This document shows positions 47,101 to 59,100 of a DNA stretch of 64,000 bases, one piece after another (position 1 is the stretch's first letter; each line of letters starts with the position of its first letter). The stretch spans positions 13,658,519-13,722,518 of the forward strand of contig NC_135569.1 in the NCBI RefSeq assembly GCF_964340395.1, in the 5' to 3' direction. Source of the stretch: Glandiceps talaboti. Lineage: Eukaryota; Hemichordata; Enteropneusta; Spengelidae. The notes beneath the pieces were generated by a model. That model saw only the letters and a program-made list of their open reading frames with translations, was not told the origin of the DNA and made no database searches. A program made the translations under genes and the position numbers.

Positions 47101-50100
47101 TTTACTCTTTCAAGTCCACTTTTGCAACAGAAGCGTTAATTTGTGTGTTAGTTTGCCGATAGTTGATTTGCCGCTGTAGTAACCAAGACTTACCGACTAC
47201 AATTTCTTTGACTTCCTTCCAGTTCAAATCTTGCGATGATTCATGAATGACAGTGACAGCAAGACGTCGTTGTATACCCTGGTGTAGCAGGAAGATACCA
47301 CCACATGGCATTTCATCACTGTGATCGACAGCTACAGGTACATACCTAGTAGTACAAATGTGTACAAGAGATCTTTGTGAGAAAGACTGATATACTGATA
47401 TTAAATTGCTGTTACTTTTTCACAGTATATCTATTTGTCTGTACGGTTATAAGGCCAAGAAAAAAAAAGAATTGTTTCTGGTCAGGACAGTTTGTCTAAA
47501 ATGGTGCGACGACATGCTTTTTTTTTCTCTCTCAACAAACCTGTCACGTAATATACTATTTATGGCAGTTACTGTTTGTTTTATTTATACTTTAGAGCAA
47601 GTGTGTATATGTGGGGGCAGTTCTCATTTGCTTGTTCATGATTGGCTCTGCAGTTGTCTTCACTGAAGTAGACCGAGGAGGGTTATTTTTGTGTGTCTCC
47701 CTGGATATGCAGAGTGCATGGGCTGGACAAACATGAAAAAAAAGACAGACGTGGGGATGTGTGCGCTGACCAGAAACAATTTTTTTATTGGACCACAATG
47801 GAAATAAGTCTTCTGATTTTACTCCATTTCCACCCCCCCCCCCCCCCCTTTTTTTTTTAAATTCTAAAACTAAGCTTTGTCCATGCAGGTATAATTATAT
47901 TATTCTCAAATATTTTTCAGCCAGAAAATACTTGTGACCTAAGGGTTTTGTCACGTCTCATTTTAGCTCTCAGAAGACCCCTTAGGTAACTGCATTTTCA
48001 TTGGCTGAACACAAACAAATAATGGGGAATATTACAAATAAACAGAGGGAATACTAGCAATAAATGGAAGAGTTATTTACAGTATAAAACAAGTGGGAAT
48101 ACCAACAATAAATGGAATAGCTACTTACTCTCCATTGGGTGCCAGTTCACAGATTTCAAACCATACCAGTAGATCAAATTTGCTGTGTAGATGACTGGTA
48201 CTGGGACATGTTACCAAACCCATCTTTGGTGACGGTACTGCAATAGATCGACAAACTGTCGCCATGTGACACACCGTTAAAATCACATCACCAAGACAAA
48301 CATCAGACAGATATTTTAATAGCATGCATACATTGTCAAAACATGAATTTCAAGTGAATACCACTTAAAGATTGACTCTTTACCCTCTACTCTCCTCTAT
48401 CCCCTTTATTTGTCTATTTGTTTGTCTGTCTGTGGCTGGCTGTCTGTCTGTCTGTCTGTCTGTTCTCATAGTTACCTACATATTTTCCACTCAGTTTGTC
48501 TATCTGATTGTCTACCTGTTTCTCAGTCTATCAATCTATGTATGTATGTATGTATGTATGTATGTATGTATGTATGTGTGTATGTATGTATGTATGTATG
48601 TATGTATGTATGTATGTATGTATCTGTCTGTCTGTCTGTGGACTGCTATGTGACTGCTAGGTGACTGCTATGTGACTGCTATGTGGACTGCTATGTTGAC
48701 TGCTATGTGACTGCTAGGTGATTGCTATGTTGACTGCTATGTGACTGCTAGGTGATTGCTATGTTGACTGCTATGTGACTGCTATGTTGACTGCTATGTT
48801 GACTGCTATGTGATTGCTATGTTGACTGCTATGTGACTGCTATGTTGACTGCTATGTGATTGCTATGTTGACTGCTATGTGACTGCTATGTTGACTGCTA
48901 TGTGCCTGCTACATGACAGAATTACAGACATCTAAGGTGCAAAGAAGGAATTGATTATCTTTACCTGGTCTAGCCAGTGGCAAGGTCATTGGGAAATGTC
49001 TTTTCTGGAAAGGTAGAATCCTACAAGAAAATAGAAAAATAAAATAAAACTCATAACTGAAAGTTGATAAATTGACATCAGCAATGATTATACCAGTGAT
49101 ATTTCCTAGCAATCAAATATACTTGAAAAGAAAGTTGCTCGTTGAAAGCTTAAAATAAAAGTTCTAAAAATTGCCTGTTGTACAAAAGATTTAAATTCAT
49201 GTATAGCTAAAATGATGTAGGCTTGGTGTTTCACTCGTGAGATGTACAGTTAGACATATTTCAACTCTAAACTAACAATAACAGTGACACAATAAACACA
49301 GCAGGATCCTTTGCCCAATCACATTGTACACTCATGAGCACTGCTATTCTTTCACAGCGCACATGTTGTTTCACATTGATTTTTCATGTAGATAGCCATG
49401 ATGAAATTGTTTTATAAATCCAAAATCCAAAATAAATACCCAATCTTCATCCATATCATGGCTACTATAATACCACAAGAAGGTTTGTTACTTATTGTTG
49501 ATTGGCCCTTTTATAATAATAATAATAATAATCTTTTTTTGTCCAATAAAAATATTGGAAAGGTGACTTGGATTACAAAGCCTCCCCAAAAATAAATTAA
49601 AACATACTACATGTAAATACAACAAAAAGGCAGGTGGAACATCCACAGTACCCTCCAATTAAATACTGATACAGCAATGAAAGATACAAAATTCCAACAA
49701 ACACGTTGAAGAAATTCAAATTAGCACTATAAACAGCTGTGTTGAGATGATTCTACTCACCTTGTTGGTTCTTGTTGGCTCTGGAAATGTAACGGATGAG
49801 CTTGATAATGGCCAAAGACTTCAAACACAATGGGTTGGTTGGTGATGTAGTCAATAAACGCCTTGGTCACTGTCACTGTGATCTATATGGTTGGCCAAAG
49901 ATTGACAAGTGTATTGAATAATTTTGAAATGACGTATCAACACACAAGTTGTTTCTATTGACTTAGTAATACTTATGATTCTGGTAATTGAAATCTCGGT
50001 TTACTATAAAGATAGACACAAACGATTGTTGTTCAATGTGGTAGATTACACAAGTTGGTGATAGTGGTTCTTATCTTGTGTGAACCTAATCACCCTGTTG

Positions 50101-53100
50101 TTGAGATAGTGTAAACATTGGAAGTCCCAAAACAGTACACTGCACGTTTATGGATCTAGCTTTCGGAGAGCTGCCCTACTGAGAATATAATCAAACCAAC
50201 ACCCATTCAATAGCTTATCACTGTTGTATCAACATGTTGTGACAATAGTTTTAGTTTGTGTCTATCTTAGTAAAGCCTTGATTACCAGTCTTAGAGTCCA
50301 TGTCACAACAACTTGTGTCTACATCACTGGTGCAGCTGTGTTTGAAATAGGAGTCAAAATGTTCAAGATTGCCATTTCTTTCCCTGATTTTTCTTTGATA
50401 TTACTGGTGATGGTATAATTATGTTATTCTACAACATTTTTCTTCATTCAGCCGGAAAATACTCATGACCTAAGGGTTGTCACTACTCTAGTGTCACACT
50501 CGTCTAGTGGCCTGTAGTGACAAAGGCCCCTTAGGTCACTCGTATTTTCTTCGGCTGAACGAAAAAAAGAATATTGGGGAATAACATCTAATAATGTGCC
50601 AATATCTCAAGTGTTTTGCTCCACATGCTGGGCAAAGAAATAACTCTTACTGGGGTCATGATGTATAGATAATAATGATTACATTTTTATTGCATGCTTT
50701 TTTTTCCAATAGAGCAAGCAATAGCGCCATCATGCTTAACTTGTATAAACATGAGATAATATTTATTGTTTATGTCAGTATTTTTACAGTATCCATACCT
50801 CGAAAATACGAAAAGCTCTAAAATTGTGCATCACAAAAAATTTGAAATCTTTCCATGGGGGGGGGGGGGGGGGGGGGGTCCAGACACATGTCTCATAAAT
50901 GGCACCCTCTGTAGTTTGAATCTAGAGATGTCAAACCAAGTCTGCTGACAGAGGGCGGTATTTATGTGAAAGGTTGCATCTCGCCACCAACATTTTGCAA
51001 GAAGTGTTGGAACTGTCAGATAGACATGTCTCTCTGTTCTTTACTATTGAATGAACTGAATATCTGAAGAAACTGTATCTGAATATTTTTTTAGAATTTC
51101 TTGCTTCTGAATTATAGGGTTTGATTTGGGTACAAAAATGTCAAAATGAAAGATGCATATGCATAATAATTATGCAATGATAGCATTTCTTTGCTAAGCA
51201 TGCATGTGTAGCTAGCTGCCATTCATTTTGAATTACTACCAAACGAGAGAGACTAGAGACTTTCAACGAGGTGGCATAATAGAAGACATAATAACTTGAA
51301 CATCATGCTGTCTAAATGAAAGTCTATAGTCTCTTTAGTTTGGTAGTAATAAGTCGATAATAATCATAATACTCACATACAGCACAAATATGACATTAGT
51401 TTAAAACATTAGATGGATTAGTAAAATGGTGTGCACTGCCATTGCCAAGCTTTCTGCACTCGTCACACTTGGCTAGTTCACCTCTGGTTGAAATGGTTTA
51501 GTCCATTTCTATTCTGTATCAGGAGAGTTTATTTCAATGGAGGGGTAGAAGGTTCATGTTAAGTTGCAGCTGTCAAGTTCTAATTAGTGCCAGAATATGC
51601 ATGTTTTGGGTGATTTTTCATGAATTTTTTTTTCATCATTTTTTTGGCAGAGAATAGGATTTAAAAATCCAACTCTTGTAATTTCCCATTTGCTGTTTTT
51701 TGTTTTGTTTTATTTTGTTTTGTTTATTTTCGAAACAACAAAACAATTTTTACATCAGTGATCTTTCTGCTAAGCTCTCAGCCCAGGAAAGGGGATTTTT
51801 TTTGCTATTTCTTTTCAGGAGCAAAATTCCTTTTTTCTTTTTTCTTTTTTTCTTTTTAAAGCAGTACACACTTTTTTCCAACATACAAAAATGAACATAA
51901 TTATGCAAATAACAAACAAGGTGACTGTGTGTGAGCAAGCACCATGCAACGGTGACAGAGCACAAATTGAACCAAATTAATAAATATGATGAAGAGCATT
52001 TGAAGCAGGTTTCCTTTTGTGTGTCGGGGGGAGACTCAAGGAAACTTACATTCTGGACATGGTAAAAACCAAGAGGTGGTCCTTTGCCTGTGTTCTTCAG
52101 CGGTTCAGTGGTGAACGCCTCATGGCCGTGCAGAAAGCTGCAAGGAGAACATTAAGCTAACAATATTGGCCAACATGCAATTATTATTATATATATTGTG
52201 TTAATGTTGTCTAAAACCAATTCAAATTCTTCTCAAAGTATACCACTCTTTTATCGTTTCAATAATCTGAATATTTTCCAGATGAAATGTTCACACAAGC
52301 ATCGAGTATGGTTTGACTCGTTTGGCACATTCATTAAAACAACGGTTTTTGAAGTCTGGTGCAATAGAAATTAAATCCTTTTTGACTGATAAACTAAGTT
52401 TACTGGTCATGGAAATAACTTCCTCACACAAAAAGCTGGACTCCATCCACAAAAAATGTTATTGCGTATAATCCATTCTCTGTATTCTGTGGACTCTGAT
52501 TTACATTTTATAGGTTTCATTGATTTTTTTCTCTTTGAAATCATACCACATGTTGTTATACTTCAACTTTCTGGCGATAGAACAAAAACGTAAATCTTAA
52601 TATACTTTGAGAAGAATATGATTAGTTTCACACCATTACTGTCAGGAGCACAATCTCGTCATATTTACCCTTGATCATAACAGAGGCTAGCTTTTGTTGC
52701 CTTGTCACTTGTCACCCCACCCCCCACCCCTACCCTCATTTGACTGAAATCAATTACAACTTCCAATTTAACCTTCGTTTGCAATACTTGTTTTTGCAAG
52801 ATTCAACTTCTTAAAGTTCATGACCCTGAAAGTTTATGACACTAGCCAATGACAACGGCAAGATTTGACCTTTCAAAGGTCATAACCCATAAAAAATCAG
52901 ACACTAGCCATAAACAAGGGCTGATTTGACCTCTTAAAGGTCACAACCCAAAAGGTCATGACACTAGCCAATGAAATGATAAGGGCAAAGATGACTAATA
53001 TTGTTTCTGGATTCCTCTCTTTTTTTTCACGGACGACTTACATTCTGAACATGATAAAATCCTAATGGTGGACCTGTAGCTGAATTCTTCAAGGGTTCTG

Positions 53101-56100
53101 TGGAGAACGCTTCGTCATGACGATGTAGAAAACTGTGGATAGTTTGATAGGCCAGCAAAAAGCTGCATTAAATCTACTTTCTATGAACTAAACACTGCAT
53201 CATAAACTCAACATAAAACATACTATCAGACAAAGATAATTGTACATATTAACAATAAAATACACATTTTAAATATGTCTATGTAAAAGACTATATTTTA
53301 ATATAGTCTTTTTAAGTTGATCTCAGTTTCCGCATCCACTAGTACTACTACTTGCGAGACTTCAAAATTTTTGCGATTTTATTATTTTTTCTTGTTTGTT
53401 TGCTCATGGTCGTGGAAGACAATAAAGCCTATGACATGAATTAGACATATTTGTCATCTATCAAATTGTAAATATCAATTTTCAAATGGAACTTACTTAA
53501 ATTGGCAGAATATATCAGCATATTCCGTGGAAATTCCAGACGCCTGGAGCACAGTCACTCGGAATGTGTATGAGGATCCGATTTTCAAATGATCTCTTTC
53601 AATACCATCCACAGTTGGAACGGTGTTTTCTTCTTTTAAGCTTTTCGTCTCTGCCTCATCACTTTTCTCCTCAATTTCTGAAACGTTTACCAAATTTTTC
53701 CATAATTAGTACACAGAAACAGAGAAGACAGTTTTTTTGGGGGTTTCTAAATGATCTACTTTGGGTAAGCACATTCAATGGTCGGCAGGCTATTAGGAAT
53801 ATCTATGACTAGGCCAGAAGAACTGTGAAAATGGTTAGACACAGAGAGTACAACTTTTGTCTAAGTTAAGTAGTCTTTTAAGTGAAAAAAAAACAAGAAG
53901 TTAAATGGTCCATTTTTGGGCCTCAGAACAGATTTCAGCTTGCTTTGCTCAGGACAGAAGGCAGCACACATTTTTTTACACTAAGCTTTACAAAATTTGG
54001 CAAATACTTTTTGATAAGATTATTGATGACTGCATATTTTGGCTTGTGCTCAAGAAGAAGAATTATGATCACGATACTTTTTTTGTACCAGCTTTACAAA
54101 ATTTGACATTTTCAATATGATAACAGATTTTGTTTTGCTCAAGCTAGAAACACATACTCTTTTGGCATAGAGACAGAACGATAACATCGAGAGAGTTAAA
54201 CTGTTAGAAACATTGGAAGAAAGCAATGCAGCAAGCTATTTTTTTTTGTTAACGTATCTCATGTTACCTACTTGTACTATCGCTTGTTTGATTTTGATTG
54301 CTACTGGCTGAGTCCTCTACGTGGGTTTGAAGGAAGGAAGGAAACAGGGAAAGGAAAGAAGAATGAATGTGTCAAAGACATTACAAGTACACACACAACA
54401 CACTTTATAGATCTCTGAGACGGCGATAAATTGTTTGGTAGTTCAAATATGACTTTGAACTCTGTCAGTATTTTTTGCTCATGTCTGAGAATCTGACAAA
54501 AAAAGATGAGATGGGGAGGGGGTGTCCAGCAGGTTTACATAGTCAAAATACCTAGGAAACTCAGGTAGATTTTACCTACTTACCACCCTTAACAAAAACA
54601 CTGGCAGTGAACCCTGGTAAAATAACTGGGGAACTCATGACAGGTAAATATTGCCTGATTCCAACCCTTTAATAACTGGTAGGGAACGCGGGGAAAGTAG
54701 CAAGGAAAGTTTACCAACTCAACAAATACATGTTGTTTATCTTCATCTATTGTGTCAATACATTAGTGCGATGAAAGACTGTCATATTGTTACAAATATT
54801 TTGAAGTTCTACAACATTTCGTTTGAGTCACAACTGACAGAATTATTACTAGAAATATTAATTAACCTTGTAGATAAAATCTAGATAATGTAATACCCAC
54901 TCAGATGCCTACCACATGGGCTAGATGTGATGTTACTGATAAATTGGCACATAGATGTCAAGTCTGAACCACAGAAAGAACAGAACTTCTGATTTTCACT
55001 TTTTTTTATGATTTCAAAACTCATAGGAACTTAGAAGCATTTTATAACAGAACGAAGCAGTTTTCTTAGTAAAGGGATGAAAGTTGACTTGAAAAAATGA
55101 TATGAATTTCAAAATATAATTTTAGAAATGAAGTTTTGAACTAAATATGGTGCCAATGGTATTATAGTATTACTGAATTCACTAAAATTATTAACATGTG
55201 ATTTAGTTATATGAGTCGTCATCTTGGTGATTTGGTGAGTGAATTTTTTTTTTAATTTTAATTTTAATTTATTTTATTTTTTTAAATATTTTTTTAATTT
55301 ATTTTTTTAAATTTATTTTTTTAAAGTGAATTCTTTGAGTGACTGAAAACTTGATGAGGGTTAACTTACAACTTGTATCTGGGCGAGATCAATAGTTCAA
55401 TGTAGGATAAAAAAGTAAATTCTTACTTCACAATCTCAGACCCCCACCCCCACCCCCATGTCCAACTAAATTGGCCAAAATTGAAAACTGTTTCAAACAG
55501 CACAATCAATTTCAAGTCAGTATGTAGTAGTATGCAGTGCTATGAATACAAAGCCAGTATGTAGCAGTATGTAGGGCTATGAATACAAAGCCGGTATGTA
55601 GTGAGGAAAAAATTATCCATTCTTCCATTTCTCAATTCGACATATTTGTATTTAGGGGTACAAAACAGATTCGATTTAAAGTAAAATCGATTTTGTAGGA
55701 TGAGAACTAAAATGGCTCAAAACTCTCCACCCACCCCTAAAGTAAATTATTTTTTTTTTATCTTACGTTAAGCACTGAACTATTGATCTCACCCCCTAAT
55801 AACTTGGGTATTATTGGTATTAATTGGTTTAACAGGTGTGCAATTCATGCAATGATAACTGAACAGTCAAAATAAACTGAACAATAGTAAGAGAACTGTC
55901 TACGATTACTGCATAAGCTCAGGAAGAAAATTGTGTATACTTTCATCACATCCGCTTCTCCATGAGAATGTCATTTTGGGAACACAGCATGGTACAGGGC
56001 AAAATTGTATGCAGTTTATACGGTACAGCTGTTGCTTGGCTTTTGGAATTTTGACAGTGAAACAGTAGGCTAAATGTAGTAATGATGTTCCAATTACTGT

Positions 56101-59100
56101 TGCCACTTTGCCAGATTTGTTTTAAGAATCGCCCTTTTATAAATAACTCAAGAACTTAATTGTACAGAAACTCAATTCAAGTGTCTCTTACACACATATC
56201 TATCAGAGGCAGGCATTGTTTTTAACACTTGACCTCTGACCTCAAAATTTACTTTCTGATCTTATGCACCAGTTAGACAGTCTCCAACAACTTGACACAG
56301 ACAACACCAACAAGACATATACATGAAAGTGAACATCAAAAGTGAGATAATATCTCTTCTTTAACTTTTGACCTTGAAGTAATCCAACTGGTCCCTGTAA
56401 CAATTTTCATTTGGAATGAGTTGCCGTGTCTGAAGTGTCCCCTTTATCAAAGATGGAAATATATGTGTGACACATACTAGATGTTTTGGCAATGTCTACT
56501 CCAACATAACACTATGTGTGTGTGAAAGATATAGAATTGGCAATGTCTGATGACCTTGACTCTGATATCGGCATTCCATCCCTCCCCCCCCCACCCCCCA
56601 TCATCTTGACATCAAAACTCTAGATTTGCACAGCGACCAGTTTAGTTACTTCATGACAAACCAGTGCATTGTGTTAACCTCATTTAACATATGCTACAGT
56701 AGTGGCGGTGGTTTTTTTGTTCATGATGGTGGTGTCGGTGGCACATTCCATTGTAAGTGCCAGGGGTGGTCCCTGCAAAACTCTATCTCACCTTGGGGAG
56801 TATTACCTATATCAGAGTTTTCTCTGTGACCTTCGACGATCCTGATCATCTCCTCAGACACAGTGGACCGACTCAGGTTAGACTGACTTCTCTTGGTCTG
56901 ACAAAAAAAAAATGAGAAGGTTATAATTGGATTAAGATATCACCTCATTCAAACATACCATGCATCTACAAAAAATATTTCCTTGTTGGATATTTTTGTT
57001 GAGAGATAAGTACTCGTGCAGCGGGAATTGCTAGCCGACTGGAGTCTTGAGTTACTGCTGATTCAACTTCAACGTTTAGTATACTTTAAGAGTGTCACTC
57101 CAAGAAATAGATGCATTTTCATAAAACTTTGGGTTCTGGAGAGTCATTTCATAATTCCAAGTCATCTCATACATTTTGCGTGATTGCCAAAAACATCAAA
57201 TTGAAACTCTATTTCACCTCCACTATTCTCACACTGGCCACTGTTGCCTCATTGGATGAGAAGACATACATATTGATTAGATGCACACTGAATTTTCATG
57301 AATATTGATCTAAAGGCATAAGCATTTAGTGCTTATACACAGTGGTCTAAGTGAGGACCTTGCTAAAGTAACTCCATCTAACCCCACCAATTTTTTTTGG
57401 GAGGGGTATAGGTAGATGATGGGGCCAATTTTCTAGGACACTGCTGAGGTTAAAAGATCTGTACATTGAGTTGCAGAGAGAGTTTCAAGTTAAATAAAAC
57501 ATATTTCTTGACAGGATACAATTATGTGTGTGGAGAACAGTTGACAAATTGTTCTCTCTCTTAATTTCACAAAATCCAATTTTCACTCACATGCACAATT
57601 TCTAATGAATTTACTCCACGTTCAAAGAAATGCTTACTATTATTTTTCTCTCAACTAAATTTCATATTTTATAAATTTACCTTTTTATTGAAGTAAGCGT
57701 CATCATCAAAATTCAACCTGGCGTTTCCTGATTGGCGTACACCGGAACCATAATCAGGTGCTTCGTCGTCCTTGGTAACGTACTGTACTGCGACTCGTAA
57801 CCAACCCTTGACGTCACCTTTCTCACTGACAATCGCTATACGATGCACTAACGGGACTGGGTATAGTAAATTACTCAAGTACACAAACCCCCTAGTGGTG
57901 AAAAATAGAACAGGTCAAAGGTTAAAATAAACCATTACAAAGGTCAAAGGTCACAATCAACAAATTATCAGAGTTATACTAATTGGGGCATGAATGTTAA
58001 ACAATGGACCAGCTTTGCAATGGATATACCTACATATTGTAAAATTAATGCATTTATTTCGGCACATGAAAAAAATGAGGCAGATTTGCAATTAAGGATT
58101 TGTCAGACACATTTTAACTCGGCAGACAGTAAAGCTCAAAGTAGACACTACTTCTAAATAACTTATCCAGTCAGCCCACCATATTCAGTGCCACTGTTGA
58201 TAAACCTTCCACATCAGCTGAATTATAGAAAAGTATGTTAGTGGGACTTATTTCCATGGATATAGCTTTTGGCATATATTCAGCTAAAACAATTCAATCT
58301 CCATGGCAACATAAATGACGAGAGTATTCAAGTTTGGGAGTTGTTGACGTAAAAGTTAAGGTTGGGGCAACAAATGATATTGTAGCTAAATCAATTTAAC
58401 ATCTTTTGCAGACTTTTTCAAGGAAAGCATTCATCTCTAAATCACAAACTGTGTTTTTGAAATCATTTCCAACTGAAATTAATTATATAAATTGTCCCTC
58501 AAACTTAGAAATTCAAAAATATAATATTGAATTGACACTGTGAGTAGAAATTTCACTCCTAAGTATGAACCAAAAGTCCATGAACATTCATTGTCACAAA
58601 ATATTGAATGCTAATGTTACCTTCCAACCAGTCTAAACCATGGAAATCTATCATAGAATGGATCTCCTCCTGTTACAGCATTCTCAAAGGTGATGTTACT
58701 TTCTGGTGTGGTGGGTGTCATGTCAACACAGTTGTCGTACATTTCACGCATCAAATCAAGACGATGACTATGTAAGAAAGAACACAGATAACATGAAATG
58801 TAGGTTTTACAGTTATATGTAATTCACCATAGTCCTGTTACTAAAAAAACAAAAGATTAAACAGTTTGGCCACTTGGAGTGCTGTTTGGAAGTGATTTTA
58901 GACCAGAAGTGAGGGCCATGATAGCTGACGACTTCAACCTCCCTTGAAAGAAGCATCAGTTTCCAGTGATTCATGAGAAAAGTTGGTTGCATTCAAAACA
59001 TTCTACTAACGTTTCCGATGACGTAATTTTCGGAAACTAAATGAGTTATTTTAGTCACATTCTGTAGACTGCTTCCCTGAATCATCAGGAGAGTTAACTC

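Larger units (their letters stand above)
49883..52049 (-). other. Kinesin intron between exon 9B and exon 10
   Basis: It contains a family D element, a family E element, a poly-G run at 50859-50878 and a 117-bp fold-back element at 51233. No additional exon was recognised. Confidence 0.6.
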
